Source of the DNA: Blautia sp.
GTDB taxonomy: Bacteria; Bacillota; Clostridia; Lachnospirales; Lachnospiraceae
Length of the DNA: 34,871 nucleotides
Assembly (NCBI GenBank): GCA_022764275.1
Contig: JALERH010000134.1
Coordinates: 1 to 34,871, forward strand
Direction: 5' to 3'
Shown here: piece by piece, positions 1-5,748 of the stretch
How positions within the stretch are numbered: position 1 is the stretch's first letter
How the letters are laid out: each line of letters begins with the position of its first letter
Position numbers and translations under genes: made by a program
Notes under the pieces: generated by a model
The model's input: only the letters and a program-made list of their open reading frames with translations
Database searches by the model: none
Told to the model about the DNA's origin: nothing

Positions 1-20
1 TGGAAAACTATTATAAAATG

Positions 21-62
21 CAACAGCCGGAAAACCTATAAACATAGATTTTACGGCTGTTG
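21..62. repeat. Extended imperfect hairpin near the window edge
   Basis: CAACAGCCG at 21-29 is the exact reverse complement of CGGCTGTTG at 54-62. Inside the loop CTAT and ATAG can pair again around AAAC, so the whole 42 bases can fold as one long hairpin. No clear T-run follows on either strand (plus reads attgttatcc), so a classic intrinsic terminator is not certain. It may be the 3' end of a gene outside the window. Between it and base 176 I see only A/T-rich sequence. Confidence 0.5.
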
Positions 63-176
63 ATTGTTATCCACCAAAATAAAAATTTAAAATTCAGCAC
101 TTTGCACAATGACTTTTACATACCTGTGAACAGTAACAAAAAAATCTTAAAAAATTGATTGAAAAGAATGGACTTC

Positions 177-205
177 TTTACAAAAAAGAATAGTTGCTGT
201 ATAAT
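177..205 (+). promoter_or_regulatory. Sigma-A promoter for the small RNA / tRNA-Leu unit
   Basis: TTTACA at 177-182, a 17-base spacer and TATAAT at 200-205. The expected start is near 212, just before the folded RNA at 229-320 and about 145 bases before tRNA-Leu. No other good promoter lies between it and the tRNA. Confidence 0.75.
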
Positions 206-228
206 AGCATATGATATTAAGGCTTTAC

Positions 229-320
229 CCGGAAAATTATTGAAGTAGAGAATGTGCTGCTACACACCCTTTGGGTCAAAAGAAATGTGGGAAGGGGCAC
301 ACCCACCGATAATTTTTCGG
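229..320 (+). ncRNA. Putative structured RNA upstream of tRNA-Leu
   Basis: Bases 229-240 pair with 309-320 in a 12-bp closing stem with one G-U pair. Inside are a small hairpin (TGTG 253-256 with CACA 263-266, or alternatively GTAG 245-248 with CTAC 260-263), ACCC 266-269 with GGGT 273-276, and GTGGG 287-291 with CCCAC 302-306. The last loop contains AAGGG (292-296), which is complementary to CCCTT (267-271), so a pseudoknot is possible. The element begins about 17 bases after the predicted start site and ends 35 bases before the tRNA. I do not recognise the family with certainty; a clostridial small RNA class or a processed tRNA leader are both possible. The fold was found by hand. Confidence 0.5.
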
Positions 321-355
321 TTTAGCAAATATAGGATTACAAAACCAGATATTAT

Positions 356-437
356 GCGGATATGGCGGAATTGGCAGACGCGATAGATTTAGGTTCTATT
401 GTCACATGGCGTGCAGGTTCAAGTCCTGTTATCCGCA
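356..437 (+). tRNA. tRNA-Leu (anticodon UAG)
   Basis: This is a class II tRNA of 82 nt. The acceptor stem is GCGGATA (356-362) with TATCCGC (430-436), and the discriminator is A437. The D-stem is GCG/CGC. The anticodon stem is ATAGA/TCTAT with loop TTTAGGT, giving anticodon TAG at 390-392, which reads CUA-type leucine codons. A long variable arm (400-412) follows, then T-stem GCAGG/CCTGT with TTCAAGT loop. The 3' CCA is not encoded and must be added after transcription. Confidence 0.96.
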
Positions 438-446
438 GGAAGTGAG

Positions 447-488
447 AAGGCGGGCATGTTGATCTTGGTCAGCATACCTGCTTTTTTT
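447..488 (+). terminator. Intrinsic terminator after tRNA-Leu
   Basis: GCGGG (450-454) pairs with CCTGC (477-481), and ATGTTGAT (456-463) pairs with GTCAGCAT (468-475) around a CTTG loop, with some G-U pairs. Seven T (482-488) follow. It ends the tRNA transcript but lies only 30 bases before the start of the sigma-like gene, so read-through may supply that gene. Confidence 0.8.
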
Positions 489-518
489 ATGAGAATGAAA
501 ATCAGGAGGTATTACAAC

Positions 519-1301
519 ATGGAAGTTGCGGAATTTCAGGAGAAGCTGAAGGGCATCTGTGAACTGGCACAGCAAAATGGAAAAAAATTAACTCAGCAGC
601 AGATCCGGGAGTATTTTTCCGGTATGGAACTGGAAACAGAACAGCTTGTAAAAGTACTGCAGTACCTGAAAATTCAGGGAATTGAGATAGAAGGCGCAGC
701 GGAGGCCACGAAACAGGAGGCGGAAACGGGGGTGGACGAAAACATTCAGGACGAAAACAGCCAGGAAGAAAAGAAAGGCACCAGGGAGCCGCTGACCGAA
801 GAAGAGAAGGAATACCTGAGAGATTACCTGGAAGGACTTTCCTGCGATGCGTCAGAAAAAAGGCCGGCAGAGGAGCTTTTTCAGGCGCTTGGCGAAGGAG
901 ATGCTCTTGCCGGTGCGGCACTCACGCAGCTTTATCTGCCCGTAGCGGCGCAGATGGCAGCTGATATGAACTGCAAAGAGATTCATCTTGCAGACCTGAT
1001 TCAGGAAGCAAATGTGGTGCTTCTGACGGCTTTGGAAGAGCCGGAACCGACTGTAAAGGATGATACCTGGATGCGCCTTACGCTCCGGAAAGGAATTATT
1101 GCGGCAATCGAAGAACAGCTCCAGCAAAAGTTCCGGGATGACTGCCTGGTGGCAAAGGTGGAAAAGCTGGAGGCTGCGGTGAAAGATCTGACGGATGAGG
1201 ACGGGGAAAACCGTTTTACAGTAGATGAGCTTGCTGTCATTCTGGATATGAAGGTAGATGAAATCCGCGATATTTTACGACTTACCGGTGATGATAAATA
1301 G
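519..1301 (+). CDS. Sigma-70-like protein lacking region 4
   Basis: The protein has 260 residues from ATG 519, chosen because AGGAGGT (503-509) sits at ideal spacing; the longer open frame would overlap the tRNA. Residues 5-55 look like sigma-70 region 1.1 (KLKGICELA, LTQQQIREYF, YLKIQGIEI). A charged linker of about 45 residues follows. Residues about 115-180 resemble sigma region 2.1-2.2 (LFQALGEGDALAGAAL, then LADLIQEANVVLL, compare DLIQEGNIGL). The usual aromatic FSTYATWWIRQ promoter-melting segment is replaced by a shorter DDTWMRLTLRKGIIAAI. The C-terminus (VEKLEAAVKDL, FTVDELAVILDMKVDEIRDIL) matches region 3. No region 4 follows, so -35 recognition should be missing. It could bind core RNA polymerase as a modulator or be a degenerate sigma factor; both are inference. 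No strong promoter of its own is visible. Confidence 0.8.
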   Translation: MEVAEFQEKLKGICELAQQNGKKLTQQQIREYFSGMELETEQLVKVLQYLKIQGIEIEGAAEATKQEAETGVDENIQDENSQEEKKGTREPLTEEEKEYLRDYLEGLSCDASEKRPAEELFQALGEGDALAGAALTQLYLPVAAQMAADMNCKEIHLADLIQEANVVLLTALEEPEPTVKDDTWMRLTLRKGIIAAIEEQLQQKFRDDCLVAKVEKLEAAVKDLTDEDGENRFTVDELAVILDMKVDEIRDILRLTGDDK

Positions 1302-1314
1302 GCTCTTTGCTTTT

Positions 1315-1452
1315 TTATGAGTTTTCGTTTTTACGGGATTCTTCATCATTCTGCGCCTTAAGATCTGTGCAGAAATAATCAATTTTATTCATGATCCAGT
1401 AGCCAGTCACGCCAAGGTAAGCAAGGAGAAGAATCAGTGCTAAAACTTCCAT
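1315..1452 (-). CDS. 45-residue single-pass membrane microprotein
   Basis: The short frame runs from ATG at 1452 to TAA at 1315. AGAGGTGAT lies just upstream as a ribosome site. The protein begins MEVLALILLLAYLGVTGYW, a hydrophobic helix of about 19 residues, and ends in a charged tail (KAQNDEESRKNENS). It is encoded just beyond ktrA on the same strand but behind ktrA's terminator, with its own -10 (TATAAT at 1481-1486) and direct repeats of OmpR type upstream. Its size and layout recall KdpF or other small transporter-associated peptides, but I cannot claim homology. A link to potassium uptake is inferred from its neighbours. Confidence 0.7.
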   Translation of the reverse strand: MEVLALILLLAYLGVTGYWIMNKIDYFCTDLKAQNDEESRKNENS

Positions 1453-1480
1453 ATGATCACCTCTTATTATTGATACTTTC

Positions 1481-1546
1481 ATTATAAACAAAAGGGGCTT
1501 GTGATGGAGTTAAAGTATCGGGGCCGGTGTTAAGACTGCGTTAACG
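1481..1546 (-). promoter_or_regulatory. Probable OmpR/KdpE-type operator and promoter of the microprotein
   Basis: On the minus strand TATAAT (1486-1481) has only a poor -35 (CTCCAT at 1509-1504), as expected for an activated promoter. On the plus strand GTTAA recurs at 1509-1513, 1529-1533 and 1540-1544, steps of 20 and 11 bases. The 1529-1546 pair reads RTTAAGA-N4-RTTAACG and resembles the direct repeat at 3738-3755 between ktrB and the KdpD gene. Confidence 0.5.
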
Positions 1547-1558
1547 TTGAAAGATAAG

Positions 1559-1587
1559 AAAAAAACTGCGCCTTTTTACAGGCGCAG
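1559..1587 (-). terminator. Intrinsic terminator overlapping the ktrA stop
   Basis: Read on the minus strand, CTGCGCC (1587-1581) pairs with GGCGCAG (1572-1566), followed by seven T (1565-1559). The ktrA TAA stop (1578-1576) lies in the hairpin loop, so the translating ribosome would cover the stem. Confidence 0.9.
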
Positions 1588-2223
1588 AAATTTTGAAAGA
1601 CTTTTGTTGCTTCCCATAACATAAATCATCTCGTTGGAAGAAAATACGTGATCCGGACCGGGAAGCGGGTCCAGAATGCCATTTCTCTTGACGGCTAAAA
1701 CATTTACCTGGTGCTTTTGCCGTACCTGCAATTCAATAATAGATTTTCCGACCCACCCGAAAGGAACATTTGTTTCATAAATGGAATATTCTTTTGTCAG
1801 TTCGACATAGTCAAATACATGGTCTGCACTGTAGCGCATGGCAGCCCAGGTTGCCATTTGTTTTTCCGGATAGATCACATCGTCAGCTCCGTTTCTCAGA
1901 AGAAATTTGGCATGCACATCGCGGCTAGCTCTGGAAAGAACAAACTTTGCGCCATGGTCTTTCAGCAAAGCCGTTGTCTCCAGAGAACTCTGGAAATTAT
2001 CTCCGATGGCTACGATGCAGAGATCGAAATTGCGCACACCGAGCGAATCGACAAAGGCTTCTCTTGTGGCATCTCCTATCTGGGCATTTGTCACATAAGG
2101 CAAACAGTCATTTACCCGGGATTCTCTGATATCAATTGCCAGCACTTCGTGTTTTAATTCCATAAGCTTCATGGCGATATGCCGTCCAAAACGACCAAGT
2201 CCAATCAGTAAAATTGACTTCAT
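1576..2223 (-). CDS. ktrA: KtrA-type potassium uptake regulatory subunit
   Basis: A protein of 215 residues, close to the usual KtrA length of about 220. It opens with ILLIGLGRFGRHIA, the GxGxxG nucleotide-binding loop of an RCK-N (TrkA-N) Rossmann domain, with the acidic strand end DIRES about 25 residues on. A smaller RCK-C domain follows after about residue 135 (YETNVPFGWVGKSIIEL to the C-terminus). KtrA forms a cytosolic octameric ring that gates KtrB with ATP/ADP; RCK-C domains of this family can bind cyclic di-AMP. It lies 24 bases downstream of ktrB on the same strand, with AGGAGG before its ATG, so the two form an operon ended by the terminator at 1559-1587. Only one RCK unit is present, which favours KtrA over the double-domain TrkA. 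Confidence 0.93.
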   Translation of the reverse strand: MKSILLIGLGRFGRHIAMKLMELKHEVLAIDIRESRVNDCLPYVTNAQIGDATREAFVDSLGVRNFDLCIVAIGDNFQSSLETTALLKDHGAKFVLSRASRDVHAKFLLRNGADDVIYPEKQMATWAAMRYSADHVFDYVELTKEYSIYETNVPFGWVGKSIIELQVRQKHQVNVLAVKRNGILDPLPGPDHVFSSNEMIYVMGSNKSLSKFLRL

Positions 2224-2247
2224 AAATTCTATTCCTCCTACTGTGGT

Positions 2248-3597
2248 TTAGCCTACTGTGATTTTTTCCAGCGGCTTCTGTGATACTTCAGGTGCGTGAC
2301 GCTTTGTCACTGCATAAATCATGGTCAGTCCTCCGATTCTTCCAAAGAACATCAGAAAAATCAGAATAGACTGTGAAGCCATGCTTAATGTCGGGGTAAG
2401 CCCCAGGGAAAGCCCGACTGTACCAATGGCCGATGCTGTCTCAAAAAGGGCAGATAACAATGGGACTCCGTCAATATAGCAGATAACAGCTCCTCCGAAA
2501 AGGAATAAAGATACATACAGTATAAAAAGTGCGGCTGCCTGACGAAGGGTTTCCGAAGGAAAACGCCGTCCAAAACTCTGAATATTTTCTTCGTTTCTGA
2601 ATACCGCACGTACGGACAAGAGCATGGAAGCCAATGTGGTGGTTTTGAAACCGCCTGCGGTAGAGCCAGGGGAACCTCCGGTAAGCATCAAAATGATGAG
2701 AAGCAAAATCGTAGGCTCCAGTGCTTTCGTCAGGTCTACCGTATTGAAACCGGCTGTTCTTGGCGTTACTGTCTGGAAAAGGGAGGCTAAAAGCCGTTCC
2801 CGTATATTTCCCAGCCCCCATTCCGGTCTGGAAAATTCAGCAAAAAATAAATAAAAGGCAGGAACTGCCAGCAAAATCAGCGTGGTTACCAAAACAAGCT
2901 TTGTATGAAGGCGGTATACCTTGAACCGCAGCCTGTGCGTGTAAATATCGTGCCACACAAAGAAGCCGATACCACCTATGACGATAAGGGCCATAACCAC
3001 CAGGTTTACAACCACATCTCCTGAATATGTAGTCAGGGACGAAAAGTCGCTGTTATCACCCATCAGATCAAAACCGGCATTGCAGAATGCGGAAACGGAA
3101 TGAAAAAGGGAAAACCAGAGACCTTTTTCAAATCCCAGTTTCGGGATAAAGCGGATCGCAAGAAGGAGCATTCCTGTGCCTTCGAAGATAGCAGTGGCCT
3201 TCAGAATAAAGGAAGTCAGTCTCATGATGCCGCCCATCTGAGGTGCAGAAATGGATTCCTGCATGACATATCTCTGGCGCAGGCCGATTTTACGGCCGGT
3301 AAAGGAAAATACGGCCATTCCCATAGTCACAACGCCCATACCGCCTATCTGGATCAGCAATAAAATCACGAACTGTCCGAAATATGACCAGTAGTTCCAG
3401 GTATCATGAAGAACCAGTCCGGTAACACAGGTGGCTGAGGTGGAAGTGAAGAGAGCGTCAAAAAAAGCAGCTCCCTTCCCGTCACGTGTTGAAACAGGAA
3501 GCATCAATAACAAAGCTCCCAGAAGAATCATTGCCCCAAAGCTGAGGGTAATGACTTTTCCGGGAGGTATAAACTTTCGTATTTTTTTTCGATTCAC
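2248..3597 (-). CDS. ktrB: KtrB/TrkH-type potassium transporter, membrane subunit
   Basis: A 449-residue multi-pass membrane protein with the four-fold pore repeat of the Trk/Ktr/HKT family. The four filter loops are visible with their conserved glycines: SATCVTGLVL (about residue 60), SAFCNAGFDL (170), TPRTAGFNTV (285) and SAIGTVGLSL (395). The intramembrane gating loop in the third unit is glycine-rich (GGSPGSTAGGFKTTT), as in KtrB. Its length matches KtrB rather than the longer TrkH. It imports K+ (with Na+ coupling in KtrB) together with ktrA just downstream. AGGAGGAAT precedes the ATG; two hairpins lie in its short leader. It is divergent from the KdpD/KdpE-like genes, which probably regulate it. 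Confidence 0.93.
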   Translation of the reverse strand: MNRKKIRKFIPPGKVITLSFGAMILLGALLLMLPVSTRDGKGAAFFDALFTSTSATCVTGLVLHDTWNYWSYFGQFVILLLIQIGGMGVVTMGMAVFSFTGRKIGLRQRYVMQESISAPQMGGIMRLTSFILKATAIFEGTGMLLLAIRFIPKLGFEKGLWFSLFHSVSAFCNAGFDLMGDNSDFSSLTTYSGDVVVNLVVMALIVIGGIGFFVWHDIYTHRLRFKVYRLHTKLVLVTTLILLAVPAFYLFFAEFSRPEWGLGNIRERLLASLFQTVTPRTAGFNTVDLTKALEPTILLLIILMLTGGSPGSTAGGFKTTTLASMLLSVRAVFRNEENIQSFGRRFPSETLRQAAALFILYVSLFLFGGAVICYIDGVPLLSALFETASAIGTVGLSLGLTPTLSMASQSILIFLMFFGRIGGLTMIYAVTKRHAPEVSQKPLEKITVG

Positions 3598-3610
3598 ATC
3601 TTATTCCTCC

Positions 3611-3651
3611 TGCAGGAAGCCTCTCGGGAACCGGCAAAATCCGGTTCGCCG
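3611..3651 (-). promoter_or_regulatory. Leader hairpins before ktrB, one covering the ribosome site
   Basis: On the minus strand GAACCGG (3647-3641) pairs with CCGGTTC (3634-3628), extended by CGG/CCG with a bulge, in the 5' leader. Just before the start codon CTTCC-TGCA-GGAGG can fold and hide the AGGAGG ribosome site. No ligand motif is recognised; this may be translational control or chance. Confidence 0.35.
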
Positions 3652-3737
3652 ATGTCTCGGTTTTATGGGTAGCATATCACACTTATAGTTAATGACTGAT
3701 TAGGATTTTCTGTTTTGCATTAAGAAAACATAAAGAA

Positions 3738-3755
3738 TCTTAATACAATCTTAAT
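3738..3755 (+). promoter_or_regulatory. 11-bp-spaced direct repeat, probable KdpE-type operator
   Basis: TCTTAAT occurs at 3738-3744 and again at 3749-3755, an 11-base step that is typical of OmpR/PhoB-family dimers. ATTAAG at 3719-3724 is a related half site in opposite orientation. The repeat lies between the divergent ktrB and kinase genes; a candidate ktrB -10 (TATAAG, minus 3687-3682) has no good -35, which fits activation. Confidence 0.5.
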
Positions 3756-3785
3756 GTACAAAAAGAAATAACAATGGTATGATTA

Positions 3786-3814
3786 TTTTTTACAAAATGA
3801 ATGTATGCTATACT
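3786..3814 (+). promoter_or_regulatory. Extended -10 promoter of the KdpD/KdpE-like pair
   Basis: TGC-TATACT at 3806-3814 is an extended -10; the -35 region at 3786-3791 is only T-rich. The predicted start near 3821 gives a leader of about 40 bases. Confidence 0.55.
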
Positions 3815-3861
3815 AATAAAATGGCTGAAAAGCGATTTCGGAAACGATGAGGTGTCTTTGC

Positions 3862-4908
3862 ATGAAAGCGATTGTGGTGATTTCTGCTTCATCTCTGGTA
3901 GGCGAATTATTTTATGAGATGGGTCTGAGAGACGCAAGCATTATCATGATTTATATTCTCGGTGTGCTGATTTATGCGGCGTGGACGAACAGCAGACTTT
4001 ACAGTGCAGTATTTTCTTTTCTGAGTGTAATGGTGTTCAATTTCCTGTTTACAGAGCCGCGCTTCACCCTGTTTGCCCATGGGTCGGAGTATCCGGTAAC
4101 ATTTCTGGTCATGATGATTGCGGGAGTATTTACCAGCTCCATGGCCATGCAGATCAAGGAGAAGGAGCGGCAGAAGCAGGAAGCGGAAATGCTGGCAAAA
4201 CAGGAATCTCTGCGGGCGAATCTCCTGCGTACCATTTCCCATGACCTCCGCACGCCGCTTACCAGTATCAGCGGAAATGCAGGTTTTCTGATGGAACATG
4301 CGGGGGAGCTTGATGCGGAAAAAAGACAGACGATCTATGGTGATATTTACGACGATTCCATCTGGCTTGCCAACCTGGTAGAGAATCTTCTGGCTGTCAC
4401 AAGACTGGAAAATGGCAGTGTTCAGCTTAAGATAGAGCCGGAGCTGGTTGACGAGGTATTTCACGAAGCTCTGCAGCATCTGGACAGGAGAGCAAAGGAG
4501 CATACGATAAAAACGGTCCTGCAGGATGATATGCTTATGGCGGAGATGGATGTACGGCTGATCATCCAGGTGATTGTAAATATTGTGAACAATGCCATAA
4601 AATATACACAGCCCGGTTCCTGTATCACGCTTCGTGTACAGGAAAAACAGGGGAAGACGGAGTTCCGGATCGAAGATGACGGACCTGGAATTCCGGACGA
4701 AGAAAAAAATCATATTTTTGATATGTTTTATACCGCAGACAATGAGCGCGGGGATGGGAGAAGGGGACTCGGACTTGGTCTCGCCCTGTGCAGATTCATC
4801 GTGGATGCCCATGGAGGAAAAATATGGGTGGAGGATGCTTTTCCCCACGGGGCGGTATTTGTTTTCACTTTGAAAGCAGTGGAGGTAAAATCTGATGAAC
4901 AAGGCTAA
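3862..4908 (+). CDS. Short KdpD-like sensor histidine kinase
   Basis: A protein of 348 residues from ATG 3862, chosen over ATG 3847 because GAGGTG (3849-3854) is correctly spaced for it. Residues 1-95 form a DUF4118-like membrane domain, as in the centre of KdpD, ending in a charged coiled stretch (KEKERQKQEAEMLAKQ). The kinase core follows: H-box TISHDLRTPLTSISG with the phosphoacceptor at about H127, N-box VNIVNNAIKYT (about 240), and G-boxes EDDGPGIPDE and GLGLGLAL (about 271 and 302). Full KdpD is near 900 residues; the N-terminal KdpD and Usp-like domains are absent, so the turgor or cyclic di-AMP sensing attributed to them must be missing or supplied by another protein. The end overlaps kdpE by 14 bases, implying translational coupling. 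No kdpFABC pump is in the window; KtrAB is the neighbouring likely target. Confidence 0.88.
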   Translation: MKAIVVISASSLVGELFYEMGLRDASIIMIYILGVLIYAAWTNSRLYSAVFSFLSVMVFNFLFTEPRFTLFAHGSEYPVTFLVMMIAGVFTSSMAMQIKEKERQKQEAEMLAKQESLRANLLRTISHDLRTPLTSISGNAGFLMEHAGELDAEKRQTIYGDIYDDSIWLANLVENLLAVTRLENGSVQLKIEPELVDEVFHEALQHLDRRAKEHTIKTVLQDDMLMAEMDVRLIIQVIVNIVNNAIKYTQPGSCITLRVQEKQGKTEFRIEDDGPGIPDEEKNHIFDMFYTADNERGDGRRGLGLGLALCRFIVDAHGGKIWVEDAFPHGAVFVFTLKAVEVKSDEQG

Positions 4909-5593
4909 AATTTTAATAGTAGAAGACGATGCGGCAATCAGTAACCTGATTTCTACCACACTGGAGACACAGGAATATCAGCATCATGTGGCAAAAACAG
5001 GGGTGGCAGCGCTTTTGGAGGCAGCTTCCTACAGTCCGGATGTGATGATACTGGATCTGGGACTGCCGGATATGGACGGGGTGGAAATCATCCGGAAGGT
5101 TCGGGGATGGTCCAACATGCCCATCATCATCGTGAGTGCCAGAAGTGAGGATTCCGATAAGGTAGGGGCACTGGATGCGGGAGCGGATGATTATCTGACT
5201 AAACCGTTCAGCGTGGAGGAACTTCTGGCCAGGCTTCGAGTGGCATTGCGCAGAGTGCGCTATGACAGCCAGAGGCTGAAGGAGGAATCCAGCATTTATG
5301 TAAACGGAGAACTGAAGATTGACTATGCTGCGGGTTGTGTGTATGTGGGAGAACGGGAGGTTCATCTGACACCGATTGAATATAAGCTTCTTTGCCTTTT
5401 GGCGAAAAATACGGGAAAAGTGCTGACACACAATTATATTTTAAAGGAAGTGTGGGGGAATGCGCTGGCTTCTGACACCCCGTCCCTGCGGGTTTTCATG
5501 GCGACTCTTCGAAAAAAAATAGAACCGGTCCCATCGGAACCAAAGTATATTCAGACGCATATCGGGGTAGGATATCGGATGCTTCGCGTCTGA
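4895..5593 (+). CDS. kdpE: KdpE-like OmpR-family response regulator
   Basis: A 232-residue two-domain regulator. The receiver has the acidic pair EDD near residue 10, the phosphoacceptor D54 in ILDLGLPDMDG, and the conserved Lys at about 103 in LTKPFS. The C-terminal winged helix (from about 135) contains VHLTPIEYKLLCLLAKN, an RVFMATLRKKIE-type recognition region and the HIGVGYRM wing typical of KdpE (compare TEPGVGYR). It overlaps the kinase gene by 14 bases with GGAGGT before its ATG. It should be phosphorylated by that kinase and bind 11-bp-spaced direct repeats such as those at 3738-3755 and 1529-1546; that target assignment is inference. No G+C-rich terminator is seen after it, only T-rich sequence at 5600-5625. 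Confidence 0.9.
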   Translation: MNKAKILIVEDDAAISNLISTTLETQEYQHHVAKTGVAALLEAASYSPDVMILDLGLPDMDGVEIIRKVRGWSNMPIIIVSARSEDSDKVGALDAGADDYLTKPFSVEELLARLRVALRRVRYDSQRLKEESSIYVNGELKIDYAAGCVYVGEREVHLTPIEYKLLCLLAKNTGKVLTHNYILKEVWGNALASDTPSLRVFMATLRKKIEPVPSEPKYIQTHIGVGYRMLRV

Positions 5594-5635
5594 TAGTAAT
5601 TTTTTACAAAAATTTTTAAAAAATACGATTAAAAG

Positions 5636-5664
5636 TTGATGTTTTTTCTGACTCATGGTAATAT
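5636..5664 (+). promoter_or_regulatory. Promoter of the ade-ribokinase operon
   Basis: TTGATG at 5636-5641, 17-base spacer, TAATAT at 5659-5664. The leader to the adenine deaminase start is about 80 bases. Confidence 0.65.
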
Positions 5665-5694
5665 CATAATTAATAATCGGACGTTTTAATTATG
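5665..5694 (+). promoter_or_regulatory. Perfect 9-bp inverted repeat at the ade transcription start
   Basis: CATAATTAA (5665-5673) and TTAATTATG (5686-5694) are exact reverse complements with a 12-base loop. They follow the -10 box directly, so they overlap +1. This is a likely operator or 5' mRNA hairpin. It does not match the purine aptamer core or the PurR box. Confidence 0.45.
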
Positions 5695-5748
5695 CTTTTT
5701 GTTGTATGGATTACACATTGCTTTGGTACGGCAAAAGGAGTGATGAGA

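Noticed and set aside
399-518. Upstream extension of the sigma-like reading frame
   Set aside because: It begins inside tRNA-Leu and crosses its terminator; AGGAGGT at 503-509 points to ATG 519.
3907-4959. 350-residue open frame antisense to the KdpD/KdpE genes
   Set aside because: No ribosome site, no domain pattern, and the plus strand encodes a complete histidine kinase with all boxes.
3862-5593. A complete Kdp potassium ATPase locus
   Set aside because: Only kinase and regulator are present; no kdpA, kdpB or kdpC sequence is found in the window.
5665-5748. Purine riboswitch before adenine deaminase
   Set aside because: The TTTCTACC and other aptamer core bases are absent; only a simple inverted repeat is seen.
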